This document shows, in pieces, positions 8,054 to 15,576 of a stretch of 23,901 nt of DNA. The notes below the pieces were generated by a model. That model saw nothing but the letters and a program-made list of their open reading frames with translations, was not told the origin of the DNA and did no database searches. This DNA is from Fluviibacter sp039805725 (GTDB lineage: Bacteria; Pseudomonadota; Gammaproteobacteria; Burkholderiales; Rhodocyclaceae): assembly GCA_039805725.1 (NCBI GenBank), contig JBDLTT010000048.1:1-23901 (forward strand), written 5' to 3'. Each line of letters begins with the position of its first letter. Position 1 is the stretch's first letter. Position numbers and translations under genes: made by a program.

Positions 8054-8674
8054 TTAGAAGCCACCCATCGCCTTACGTGCCTGATCGGCGCCCTTGATGC
8101 TCTGCTGGGTCACCAGAATCGTCACGGAAACGTGTTGCTGCTCCTTGGAAACCTTGCGTTCTGTCACCTGCACACCCTTCAGGATGGCCTGGGAGTTGTC
8201 ATCGATACGCTCACGCACCGTCTGGGCGATTGTATTGGCTTTCTGACGGCTCTCTTTGCTGGCCTGGCTATTGCTGGCCGCATCTTCATCGTCACCCGCC
8301 GTTTTAGATTCGTTGGCGCTGTCGACCTGGGCAATATTCTTCAGATAAGACTTGGAGATGGTCTGCACCGACTTGGTGGACTTCACGTCGTTCGACAGAA
8401 ACTCGGTCAGGTTACGCTTAGCGCGCATGGTGGCCGTTTTAAAGGCAATCTCCACGCCCTCCGGTGCGTTGTTCACCAGCGGCGCCGTGGCCGACGACTT
8501 GATGGACAACCAGTTACCCTTGTCGTCAAAGGTCAACGTGAGCGGTCCGTTCTGCTCGAGAAACTCGACATCGGCGGTACGGCCTGGCGTGGCATCGACC
8601 GGATTTTTGGGCGTGCTGCTGCAGGCCGTCAAACCGAGAAAGATCGCCGAAGCAATGAGGAATGATTTTTTCAT
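8054..8674 (-). CDS. LPP20-like lipoprotein, second gene of the envelope operon
   Basis: The 206-aa product has a short signal peptide and lipobox GLTAC (Cys18, Ser at +2), so it is predicted to be an outer-membrane lipoprotein. After a Pro/Asp-rich linker it has a predicted alpha/beta domain with an Ala/Lys-rich helix (ATMRAKRNLTEFLS). A polar, low-complexity stretch follows (ESKTAGDDEDAASNSQAS). The C-terminal strand-rich block ILKGVQVTERKV...HVSVTILV is the kind seen in LPP20/FlgP-type lipoproteins. That assignment is tentative. ATG 8674 is preferred over GTG 8677 because GAAAGG precedes it at good spacing. It sits 24 bases after the first gene and 2 bases before the third. Confidence 0.8.
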   Translation of the reverse strand: MKKSFLIASAIFLGLTACSSTPKNPVDATPGRTADVEFLEQNGPLTLTFDDKGNWLSIKSSATAPLVNNAPEGVEIAFKTATMRAKRNLTEFLSNDVKSTKSVQTISKSYLKNIAQVDSANESKTAGDDEDAASNSQASKESRQKANTIAQTVRERIDDNSQAILKGVQVTERKVSKEQQHVSVTILVTQQSIKGADQARKAMGGF

Positions 8675-8698
8675 CACGAGCCTTTCAAAATGCAGAGA

Positions 8699-9172
8699 TT
8701 AATTGGTCGGTAGAACGTACTGTTGAACCACAACGTCGGAACGGCGATAAAGCGCCTGCACTTTTTTGCGCATTTCCGGGTCGGAGATCTGGTTGCCCAG
8801 GCGCTCATTGCGCGCCAGGCGTTCGACCTTGGCGCCTTTCGGCAAGGCCGAGGATTTATCATGCGCGGGTTGGGCGTTATCGGGTGGGCTATCCGCCTTT
8901 TCAGCGTGATCCGCCTTGTCGGCTGCCGATGTTCCGGCATCCAGCGGTGTCGTCCCCGCGTCGCTGGCCGGCGGGCCATCGACCGGCGCCGGGGCGCGTT
9001 TGAGCTTCTTGCTGGCCGGCGTTTCCGCCTTCCAGTTGTTCAAGCGCTCGAAGTCCTTGTCGAATTTGGCGAACTCCCGCTCAAAACTATCCTGGGTCTG
9101 GGCATGCGCCTGTCCGAAGAGGGCGACCCAGAAACCGAGGAACAACGATGTGATTTTTTTCATCATGGTCAT
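8699..9172 (-). CDS. Uncharacterised Sec-exported protein, first gene of the envelope operon
   Basis: The 157-aa product has a standard Sec signal peptide (MKK..., hydrophobic core, cleavage likely after AHA, about residue 24) and no lipobox, so it should be periplasmic. The mature protein has three parts: a charged amphipathic segment (SFEREFAKFDKDFERL), a Pro/Ala/Asp-rich low-complexity linker of about 60 residues, and a conserved-looking C-terminal helix block (RLARNERLGNQISDPEMRKKVQALY). I do not recognise a family. The exact start is uncertain among ATGs at 9172, 9166 and 9163, with no clear Shine-Dalgarno. Its place ahead of two lipoprotein genes suggests that the three products work together at the outer membrane, which is inference. 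Confidence 0.75.
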   Translation of the reverse strand: MTMMKKITSLFLGFWVALFGQAHAQTQDSFEREFAKFDKDFERLNNWKAETPASKKLKRAPAPVDGPPASDAGTTPLDAGTSAADKADHAEKADSPPDNAQPAHDKSSALPKGAKVERLARNERLGNQISDPEMRKKVQALYRRSDVVVQQYVLPTN

Positions 9173-9186
9173 ATAACGAAGCAGAC

Positions 9187-9223
9187 TTTATAAAGTTAAC
9201 GCGTTTTGACCGATTATTGACAA
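9187..9223 (-). promoter_or_regulatory. Possible promoter of the lipoprotein operon
   Basis: On the minus strand TTGTCA (9218-9223) gives a good -35. The best-spaced -10 candidate (TTAACT, 18 bases on) is poor, while a better hexamer, TATAAA (9187-9192), is 25 bases away. The region is AT-rich and immediately follows the terminator of the upstream gene, so transcription must start about here. The exact boxes are uncertain. Confidence 0.3.
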
Positions 9224-9262
9224 AAAAGCATAAAAAAATGCCCGGCAGCGTTTCCGGGCATT
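9224..9262 (-). terminator. Strong intrinsic terminator of the DUF3460 gene
   Basis: Read on the minus strand, AATGCCCGG (262-254 side) pairs perfectly with CCGGGCATT (245-237 side). This is a 9-bp stem with an 8-base loop, followed by a run of seven T and a second T-run. It lies about 50 bases after the DUF3460 stop and separates that gene from the lipoprotein operon. Confidence 0.9.
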
Positions 9263-9314
9263 CGGGTTCGGGCGGGCGGCCTCAACAACGCGCTGCAGCA
9301 ACACCGTTATGAAC

Positions 9315-9518
9315 TTAGTCGAATAGAACGTCGTAGGGGTAGCTCTTCTGCTTCACTTTGGCCTGGTCAAAGGCTTCGGTCTGTTTGACGTCCTGCGGCT
9401 TATCCCACCAGATGGCACGACCTTGTTGCTGGTCAGCACGCCATTGCGGGTTTTTTTTCATTTCTTCATTAATGAACTTGGTATGTTCCGAAACGTAATC
9501 CGATTCAACGCGAGCCAT
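9315..9518 (-). CDS. DUF3460 family protein
   Basis: This small soluble protein (67 aa) starts MARVESDYVSEHTKF and continues with NPQWRADQQQGRAIWWDKP, the signature of the betaproteobacterial family DUF3460. Its function is unknown. The protein has no signal peptide or membrane segment and is rich in charged residues. ATG 9518 is preferred over an in-frame GTG at 9527 because GGAG lies 8 bases upstream of the ATG and directly abuts the GTG. It is monocistronic, with its own promoter (TATAAT) and a strong terminator, which suggests a well-expressed independent unit. Confidence 0.9.
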   Translation of the reverse strand: MARVESDYVSEHTKFINEEMKKNPQWRADQQQGRAIWWDKPQDVKQTEAFDQAKVKQKSYPYDVLFD

Positions 9519-9558
9519 GAGCGGCACTCCAGAAGTAGGGGGTATCAGAGATTTTCAG

Positions 9559-9587
9559 ATTATAAAGCAGTCGCCGGATAACGGCTA
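9559..9587 (-). promoter_or_regulatory. Promoter of the DUF3460 gene
   Basis: On the minus strand a perfect TATAAT (9559-9564) lies about 40 bases before the ATG. The -35 position at 17-base spacing (9582-9587, TAGCCG) is weak. The predicted leader is about 30-35 bases and contains the GGAG ribosome-binding site. Confidence 0.5.
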
Positions 9588-9614
9588 TGACGGGTGACAC
9601 CCAGCCGCAAGCCG

Positions 9615-10265
9615 CTATTCGGCCGAGATCCGGGGCGACACACCGGGAACGGCGGCCTCTTCCGGCTCGGTCCCCGGCATCACTTCATTCGGCAAGCCGA
9701 GCGCCTGCCGGTGCTGCTGCCAGAGGCTGAGCATATTGCAGAACAGGGCGCCCTGCTCCAGCGCATCGTCCAGCGCCACGTGGGTATGCGGCAGATCGTC
9801 GAACCAGTCCTTGGGCAGTTTGGGCTTGATGCAGCTGCGGTACGGTAGACCGGACAACGCCATGGCGAACGTCTTCATATCCAGCGCCGACCAGGAAAAC
9901 GGCGACTCGCCGACGAAACGCATCATGTACCAGAAGACGAACGTGAAATCGAAGCCAGCCGGATAGGCCACGAACACCGCCTTCCCCGGCAGCTTCTTGA
10001 CCCATTTGACGTAGTCCTTCATCGCCTCTTTGGGGTCGCGCAGATCCTGCCGGCAAGCAGTCCAGGCTTCAGGCTCGGTCTGCCACCACTTCATGGTGAG
10101 CGGATGCCCTTTGGCATCGGGCAGCAGTTCCAGATTGGCGCTAAAGGTGCCGATCAGTTGTTTGTCGGGGGTGTAGGCGGCCGATGCGAAAGACAACATG
10201 GAGTGCGGCCCGGGGATGGGGCCGTCGGCCTCCACATCGGTGCTGACATAGATTTCTGTAGCCAT
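9615..10265 (-). CDS. DEDDh 3'-5' exonuclease (DnaQ/RNase T superfamily)
   Basis: The 216-aa product carries the DEDDh exonuclease motifs. Exo I is STDVEADGP (D10, E12). Exo II is in the GFDFTFVFWYM segment. Exo III is HVALDDALEQG, with the catalytic His and Asp. There is no polymerase or helicase domain, so it is a stand-alone nuclease; whether it acts on DNA or RNA cannot be told. ATG 10265 is chosen because motif I then lies about 10 residues from the N-terminus; a longer frame to 10358 would run through the clpB terminator. No Shine-Dalgarno is seen, and TAGAAT (10271-10276) ends 5 bases before the ATG. It lies behind clpB but is separated from it by a terminator. Confidence 0.85.
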   Translation of the reverse strand: MATEIYVSTDVEADGPIPGPHSMLSFASAAYTPDKQLIGTFSANLELLPDAKGHPLTMKWWQTEPEAWTACRQDLRDPKEAMKDYVKWVKKLPGKAVFVAYPAGFDFTFVFWYMMRFVGESPFSWSALDMKTFAMALSGLPYRSCIKPKLPKDWFDDLPHTHVALDDALEQGALFCNMLSLWQQHRQALGLPNEVMPGTEPEEAAVPGVSPRISAE

Positions 10266-10270
10266 GCCCG

Positions 10271-10276
10271 ATTCTA
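10271..10276 (-). promoter_or_regulatory. -10-like box just before the exonuclease start
   Basis: TAGAAT on the minus strand ends 5 bases before the ATG at 10265. The matching -35 would fall in the loop of the clpB terminator (CCGAAA) and is weak. If functional it gives a leaderless or near-leaderless mRNA. Confidence 0.35.
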
Positions 10277-10282
10277 CCAATG

Positions 10283-10307
10283 AAAAAGGCGACCTTTCGG
10301 TCGCCTT
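10283..10307 (-). terminator. clpB intrinsic terminator
   Basis: A perfect 7-bp stem GGCGACC/GGTCGCC with a 4-base loop (10288-10305) is followed on the minus strand by TTTTTC. It lies 20-40 bases after the clpB stop. It also sits just upstream of the exonuclease start, so that gene probably depends on read-through or its own promoter. Confidence 0.85.
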
Positions 10308-10324
10308 CTCCTGAGCGGGTCTCG

Positions 10325-12913
10325 TTACTTCGTAAAGACCATCTTGGATTTCTTGCAATCCACCTTGATAACGTCTTTGGGTCCAAAGTCGCCTTCCAGG
10401 ATGTGTGTCGCCAGCGGGTTCTCGATTTCCGACTGGATCGCCCGCTTGAGCGGCCGCGCCCCGAAGACCGGGTCGAAGCCGGCATCGGCAATGCGATCCA
10501 GCGCTGCATCCGAGACGTCCAACGACATTTCCATGGCGGCCAGACGTTTTTCGAGATACTGTAGCTGAATACGGGCAATATCGCGGATGTTCTTCTCATC
10601 CAGCGAATGGAAGACGATCACGTCATCGATCCGGTTGATGAACTCCGGACGGAAGAAGGTTTTCACCTCAGCCATCACGGCCAGCTTGATGACACCGTAG
10701 TCGTCACCGGCCATCTGCTGGATCATCTGACTCCCCAGATTCGAGGTCATCACAATCACCGTGTTACGGAAGTCGACCGTGCGGCCCTGACCATCGGTCA
10801 GGCGACCGTCGTCCAGCACCTGCAGCAGCACATTGAACACATCCGGGTGGGCCTTCTCGACTTCGTCGAGCAGGATCACGCTGTACGGGTTGCGCCGTAC
10901 GGCCTCGGTCAGATAACCCCCTTCGTCGTAACCGACATACCCCGGGGGCGCACCAATCAGACGGGCGACCGAGTGCTTTTCCATGAATTCACTCATATCG
11001 AGACGAATCAGATGATCCTGCGAGTCGAAGAGAAATTCGGCCAGCGCTTTGGTGAGCTCGGTCTTGCCGACGCCCGTCGGGCCCAGGAACAGGAAGGAGC
11101 CGTACGGACGGTTCGGGTCCGACAGCCCGGCGCGCGAGCGACGGATGGTTTCCGACACCAGGCGCACGGCCTCGTTCTGACCGATCACGCGGTTGTGCAA
11201 ATAGCTCTCCATCTGCAGCAACTTGGCACGCTCGCCTTCCATCATCTTGGACACGGGGATGCCGGTGGCGCGCGAAACGACCTCGGCGATTTCCTCGGCG
11301 CCCACTTCGGTGCGCAGCAGCTTGTGCTTGGCGGCTTCGGCATTCGCCGCGTCACCCTTGCTCTCGGCCGCCTTGAGCTTGGCCTCCAGCTCTGGCAGCT
11401 TGCCGTACTGCAGCTCGGCCAGTTTGTCGAACTGCCCCTTGCGCTGTAGTTCGGCCATTTGCAGGCGCAGCTTTTCAATTTCTTCGCGGATGTGGGCCGA
11501 CCCCTGCAGCGTCGATTTCTCGGCGCGCCAGATTTCGTCCAGGTCGGCGTATTCCTTGCCCAGTGTATTGATCTCTTCTTCAATCAACGCCAAACGCTTC
11601 TGCGAGGCTTCGTCTTTTTCTTTCTTGACGGCTTCGCGCTCGATCTTGAGCTGGATCAAACGGCGATCGAGCTTGTCCATCTGCTCCGGCTTGGAGTCGA
11701 TTTCCATCTTGATCTTGGCGGCGGCTTCGTCGATGAGGTCGATGGCCTTGTCCGGCAGGAAGCGATCGGTAATGTAACGGTGCGAGAGTTCGGCCGCGGC
11801 CACGATGGCCGGGTCGGTAATCTCGACGCCGTGGTGCACCTCATAGCGCTCCTGCAGACCGCGCAGAATGGCGATGGTCGATTCGACCGAGGGTTCCTCG
11901 ACCATGACCTTCTGGAAGCGACGCTCCAGGGCGGCATCTTTCTCGACGTACTTGCGGTATTCATCCAGCGTCGTGGCGCCGATGCAATGCAGTTCGCCGC
12001 GGGCGAGCGCGGGCTTCAGCATATTGCCGGCGTCCATGGCGCCTTCGGCTTTACCGGCACCGACCATGGTATGGATTTCGTCGATGAAGAGAATGATCTT
12101 GCCTTCTTCGGCAGCAATATCTTTCAGCACCGCCTTCAGGCGTTCTTCGAACTCACCGCGGTACTTGGCACCCGCCAGCAACGCAGCCATATCGAGCGAC
12201 AGCACCTTCTTGCCCTTCAGGGTTTCCGGTACTTCCTCGTTGATGATGCGCTGCGCCAGGCCTTCAACGATGGCGGTCTTACCGACGCCGGGTTCGCCGA
12301 TGAGGACGGGGTTGTTCTTGCTGCGGCGTTGCAGGATCTGGATGGAACGGCGAATTTCGTCATCGCGGCCGATGACCGGATCCAACTTACCCAGGCGGGC
12401 ACGTTCGGTCAGATCCAGGCAATATTTCTTGAGGGCTTCGCGCTGGCTTTCGGCGTCGGATGAATCCACGCCCTGACCACCGCGCACGGCCTGAATGGCC
12501 AGCTCCAGCGACTTACGGTTCAGCCCGTTGTCACGGCAGAGACGGCCGGTTTCGCCCTTGTCATCACAGAGCGCGAGCAAAAAGAGTTCGGAGGCGATGA
12601 ACTGGTCGCCACGCTTGGCAGCTTCCTTATCGCAGAGGTTCAGCAGGTTGCCCAGATCGCGCGAGGCCTGCATCTCACCACCGGTACCTTGCACCTGCGG
12701 CAGACGCTTCACCAGCGCCTCGGTTTCGCGCGCCAGCGCGGTCACGTTAACGCCGGCACGCTCAAGCAGCGAACGGATACCGCCATCCGACTCCTGAATC
12801 ATGGCCAGCAGCAGATGTGCAGGCTCGATGAAGCCACAGTCGTTGGCGAGTGCAATGCTCTGGGCATCGGCCAGAGCCTGTTGAAACTTGGTGGTCAGCT
12901 TGTCGAATCGCAT
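10325..12913 (-). CDS. clpB: ATP-dependent disaggregase ClpB
   Basis: ClpB is the hexameric AAA+ chaperone that, with DnaK, extracts polypeptides from cytoplasmic aggregates. The 862-aa product is full length (E. coli 857). It has a Clp N-domain (1-150), AAA-1 with Walker A GEPGVGKT (206-213) and Walker B LFIDE (to 279), the long coiled-coil middle domain (about 410-530; many Lys/Glu heptads) and AAA-2 with GPTGVGKT (611-618) and the GYVGYDEGG pore loop. The C-terminal small domain ends KRAIQSEIENPLA... The middle domain distinguishes it from ClpA and ClpC. AAGGA precedes the ATG. A sigma-32-like promoter lies upstream and an intrinsic terminator follows, so it forms a single-gene heat-shock unit. 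Confidence 0.98.
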   Translation of the reverse strand: MRFDKLTTKFQQALADAQSIALANDCGFIEPAHLLLAMIQESDGGIRSLLERAGVNVTALARETEALVKRLPQVQGTGGEMQASRDLGNLLNLCDKEAAKRGDQFIASELFLLALCDDKGETGRLCRDNGLNRKSLELAIQAVRGGQGVDSSDAESQREALKKYCLDLTERARLGKLDPVIGRDDEIRRSIQILQRRSKNNPVLIGEPGVGKTAIVEGLAQRIINEEVPETLKGKKVLSLDMAALLAGAKYRGEFEERLKAVLKDIAAEEGKIILFIDEIHTMVGAGKAEGAMDAGNMLKPALARGELHCIGATTLDEYRKYVEKDAALERRFQKVMVEEPSVESTIAILRGLQERYEVHHGVEITDPAIVAAAELSHRYITDRFLPDKAIDLIDEAAAKIKMEIDSKPEQMDKLDRRLIQLKIEREAVKKEKDEASQKRLALIEEEINTLGKEYADLDEIWRAEKSTLQGSAHIREEIEKLRLQMAELQRKGQFDKLAELQYGKLPELEAKLKAAESKGDAANAEAAKHKLLRTEVGAEEIAEVVSRATGIPVSKMMEGERAKLLQMESYLHNRVIGQNEAVRLVSETIRRSRAGLSDPNRPYGSFLFLGPTGVGKTELTKALAEFLFDSQDHLIRLDMSEFMEKHSVARLIGAPPGYVGYDEGGYLTEAVRRNPYSVILLDEVEKAHPDVFNVLLQVLDDGRLTDGQGRTVDFRNTVIVMTSNLGSQMIQQMAGDDYGVIKLAVMAEVKTFFRPEFINRIDDVIVFHSLDEKNIRDIARIQLQYLEKRLAAMEMSLDVSDAALDRIADAGFDPVFGARPLKRAIQSEIENPLATHILEGDFGPKDVIKVDCKKSKMVFTK

Positions 12914-12974
12914 AGTCGTCCTTGGTGTTCTTATATTTGGCGTCTGGTTGCCCGAACGCCATGATCTTTTGGCA

Positions 12975-13002
12975 ATATGTAGCCTAAACGTCTTTTTTCA
13001 AG
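12975..13002 (-). promoter_or_regulatory. Heat-shock (sigma-32) promoter of clpB
   Basis: On the minus strand CTTGAAA (12996-13002) is followed after 13 bases by CTACATAT (12975-12982). This closely resembles the known RpoH consensus CTTGAAA-N(11-16)-CCCCATNT. The predicted start leaves a leader of about 55-60 bases before the clpB ATG. The match to the -35 is perfect and the -10 keeps the CAT core. Confidence 0.7.
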
Positions 13003-13044
13003 TCTTGTCCGAGCTGTATGCCAGTTTAGCCCACCCAGAATTTG

Positions 13045-14631
13045 ATGGATCAACCGCCGATGCCCGCCAATGCACACCCCAAACTGATAACCCCGGCCGC
13101 TGCCGCCGCGCTGGTGCAATCGGGCCAGACGCTGGCCACCTGCGGGTTCGTGGGGATCGGCTTTCCCGAGAATCTGGCGGTGGCGCTCGAAACGCATTTC
13201 AACGAAACCGGCCAGCCGCGCGATCTCACGTTGGTATTCGGCGCGGGCCAGGGGGATGGCAAAGATCGGGGGCTGAATCATTTCGCGGCGCCGGGACTAC
13301 TCAAACGGGTGGTCGGTGGCCACTGGGGGTTGATTCCCAAACTCGGTGCATTGGCGGTCAACAACCAGATCGAAGCCTACAACCTGCCCCAGGGCGTTCT
13401 GACGCAGCTATTTCGCGACATCGCCTCGGGCAAACCCTGCCTGACCACGCACGTGGGGCTGCACACCTTCGTCGACCCCCGTTACGGCGGCGGCAAGATC
13501 AACCCCCGGAGTCTTGAAGACTATGTCGCCCTCACCGAGGTCAACGGCCGTGAATATCTGCAGTACAAAACTTTCCCGATCAATGTCGCCTTTCTGCGCG
13601 GCACCTCGGCCGATCGGCTGGGCAATATCAGCATGGAGCACGAAGCCCTGACCCTGGAGTCGCTGGCCATTGCCATGGCAGTTCACAACTCGGGGGGCAA
13701 GGTTATCGTGCAGGTCAAACAGCTGGTCGAACACGGCACCTTCAAACCCAAAGACGTGCGTATTCCGGGCATTCTGGTCGATCACGTGGTGCTTGCCGAA
13801 AACTCGTCCTACCACCAGCAAACCTTCATGGAGCATTACAACCCGGCCTTTGCCGGTGAGACGCGGATCACCCTCGATCAGATCTCGCCCATGGCGCTCA
13901 ACGAACGCAAAATCATTGCCCGCCGTGCCTGTTTCGAACTACGGCCCAACAGCATCGTCAATCTGGGCATCGGCATGCCGGAGGGCGTGGCGGCCGTCGC
14001 CGCCGAAGAAGGTCTGAATGATCACATGACACTGACGGCCGAGCCCGGCGTGATTGGCGGCATTCCGCAGGGGGGATTGAATTTTGGTGCCGCAGTGAAC
14101 CAGGATGCCATCATCGATCAACCCTATCAGTTCGACTTCTACGATGGCGGCGGCATCGACATCGCCTACCTGGGGCTGGCGCAGGCCGATGAGCAGGGCA
14201 ATCTCAATGTGTCCCGCTTCGGTCCCAAGCTCGCCGGTTCCGGCGGCTTTATCGACATCAGCCAGTCATCCAAGAAAGTAGTCTTCGTCGGCACCTTCAC
14301 GGCCAACGGTCTGGAAGTCGCCGTCGACCAGGGACAGCTGCGCATCGTGCAGGAAGGCAGCGTGCGCAAGTTCGTGCGCCAGGTCGAGCAGATCACCTTC
14401 AGTGGTCGGTATGCCGCCAGCCGCCGGCAACCGGTGATCTACATTACCGAACGGTGCGTCTTTGAGCTCACGCCAGAGGGGATGACACTCACCGAGATTG
14501 CGCCCGGTATCGATCTGGAACGCGATATCCTCGCGCACATGGATTTCAAACCGGCCATCAGCCCCGCCCTCAAAACCATGGACGTCCGCATCTTTCACCC
14601 AGCGCGGATGAACCTGATCCATCCCACCTGA
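13045..14631 (+). CDS. Acyl-CoA:acetate/propionate CoA-transferase (Pct/YdiF family)
   Basis: Family members move CoA between short-chain acyl-CoAs and carboxylates through a glutamyl-CoA thioester. The 528-aa product contains both CoA-transferase family I halves fused: the alpha part (about 1-270; GIGFPENLAVAL, GAGQGDGKDRG, GHWGLIPKLG) and the beta part (about 285-520; NLGIGMPEGVAAVA). The likely catalytic residue is E333 in TAEPGVIGG, and the length is close to E. coli YdiF (531). The true substrate (propionate, acetate, acetoacetate or lactate) cannot be read from sequence. ATG 13045 is used; a TTG directly before it is in frame. No convincing Shine-Dalgarno is visible. The gene is divergent from clpB and 22 bases upstream of the solute-binding protein gene. 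Confidence 0.88.
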   Translation: MDQPPMPANAHPKLITPAAAAALVQSGQTLATCGFVGIGFPENLAVALETHFNETGQPRDLTLVFGAGQGDGKDRGLNHFAAPGLLKRVVGGHWGLIPKLGALAVNNQIEAYNLPQGVLTQLFRDIASGKPCLTTHVGLHTFVDPRYGGGKINPRSLEDYVALTEVNGREYLQYKTFPINVAFLRGTSADRLGNISMEHEALTLESLAIAMAVHNSGGKVIVQVKQLVEHGTFKPKDVRIPGILVDHVVLAENSSYHQQTFMEHYNPAFAGETRITLDQISPMALNERKIIARRACFELRPNSIVNLGIGMPEGVAAVAAEEGLNDHMTLTAEPGVIGGIPQGGLNFGAAVNQDAIIDQPYQFDFYDGGGIDIAYLGLAQADEQGNLNVSRFGPKLAGSGGFIDISQSSKKVVFVGTFTANGLEVAVDQGQLRIVQEGSVRKFVRQVEQITFSGRYAASRRQPVIYITERCVFELTPEGMTLTEIAPGIDLERDILAHMDFKPAISPALKTMDVRIFHPARMNLIHPT

Positions 14632-14653
14632 TTTTTAACGCCAACACCCACAC

Positions 14654-15550
14654 ATGACCCTGCGCCAACGAATCCTGACCGCCCTATTGCTTCTCGCCAT
14701 GACCTTGCTGGTCGAACCGCTGGCCGCACAAACCGCCGATGCCGGGGCGCGGCCACTCGATGGCCCGGTGATCCAGCGCATTCGCGAAAAACAAACCCTC
14801 ACCATTGCCTATGATCCCAATCAGGCACCGTTCTCGTTTCTCGGCGATGACGGTCAGCCCACGGGTTATACGGTCGATCTGTGCCGGATCGTAGCTTCGC
14901 AACTCGTCATGCAACTCAATATGGGGCTCATGGATGTGCGCTGGGTCAAAATCAACAGCCGCTCCCGCTTTGATGCCATTGCGTCGGGCGATGCCGATCT
15001 TGAGTGTTCGGCGACCTCCAACACGCTGGATCGTCAGAAACAGTTTGCCTTCAGTCTCACCACCTTCATTCAGGGGGCCACCATCGCCGTGCGTCAGGAT
15101 GCCGACCTGCAGAGACTCGATGAACTGGCCAGCAGAAAGATCGCGGTCGTTCGCAACACGACCACCAGTCAACTCCTCAAACGGGCCATAGCCAACGGCC
15201 AGCTACAAGGCACACTGGTCGAGGCCAAGAACATGGAGGCGGCCGCCAATATGCTGGCCAGCAAGGAGGTCGACGCCATTGCCGGCGACCGCTTACTCAT
15301 GTTCGACCAGCTCATTCGTTCCAAACTCGGCACCCGTTTCCGCATGTTGCCGCAGGACTTTGCGCCGGAGTACTACGCGATCATGATGCACCGGGCCGAC
15401 CCGGATCTGCGCTGGGCGGTGAATGCCACACTGTCGCGCACCTACCGGACACCGGTGATTGCCGAGCTGTTCCAACGCTGGTTCGGTTCGCTCAACCAAC
15501 CCGGTCAGTTGATGGAAGCGCTTTACTTTACCCAGGCCTTTCCCGAATAA
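14654..15550 (+). CDS. Periplasmic solute-binding protein, family 3 (amino-acid type)
   Basis: The 298-aa product has a clear Sec signal peptide (cleavage likely after LAA, about residue 25). A class-3 bacterial extracellular solute-binding domain follows: TIAYDPNQAPFSFLGDDG, YTVDLCRIVA, and the D-x-E-C-S-A-T-S-N-T segment after the first lobe. Such proteins bind polar amino acids for an ABC transporter or feed a sensor. No amino-acid permease or ATPase gene is nearby; the next genes encode a lipid transporter. It is therefore an orphan binding protein here. It lies 22 bases after the CoA-transferase gene, probably in the same transcript, and has no good Shine-Dalgarno. Confidence 0.85.
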   Translation: MTLRQRILTALLLLAMTLLVEPLAAQTADAGARPLDGPVIQRIREKQTLTIAYDPNQAPFSFLGDDGQPTGYTVDLCRIVASQLVMQLNMGLMDVRWVKINSRSRFDAIASGDADLECSATSNTLDRQKQFAFSLTTFIQGATIAVRQDADLQRLDELASRKIAVVRNTTTSQLLKRAIANGQLQGTLVEAKNMEAAANMLASKEVDAIAGDRLLMFDQLIRSKLGTRFRMLPQDFAPEYYAIMMHRADPDLRWAVNATLSRTYRTPVIAELFQRWFGSLNQPGQLMEALYFTQAFPE

Positions 15551-15564
15551 GGCCGAAAACGGCT

Positions 15565-15570
15565 TAAAAT
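15565..15570 (+). promoter_or_regulatory. -10-like box just before mlaE
   Basis: TAAAAT ends 6 bases before the ATG at 15577, and no Shine-Dalgarno is present. A small imperfect hairpin (GCCG-AAAA-CGGC) lies just upstream. No convincing -35 is visible. If it is a promoter, the Mla operon has a leaderless first gene. Confidence 0.35.
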
Positions 15571-15576
15571 TGCATC

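Noticed and set aside
6903..9172. Assigning the lipoprotein trio as flagellar FlgO/FlgP/FlgT
   Set aside because: Only short patterns resemble those folds, the sizes do not match neatly and no flagellar genes are in the window.
10607..11449. Open frame of 280 codons on the plus strand opposite clpB (and a second at 11459-12463)
   Set aside because: Both mirror clpB codons and have no independent start signals or motifs.
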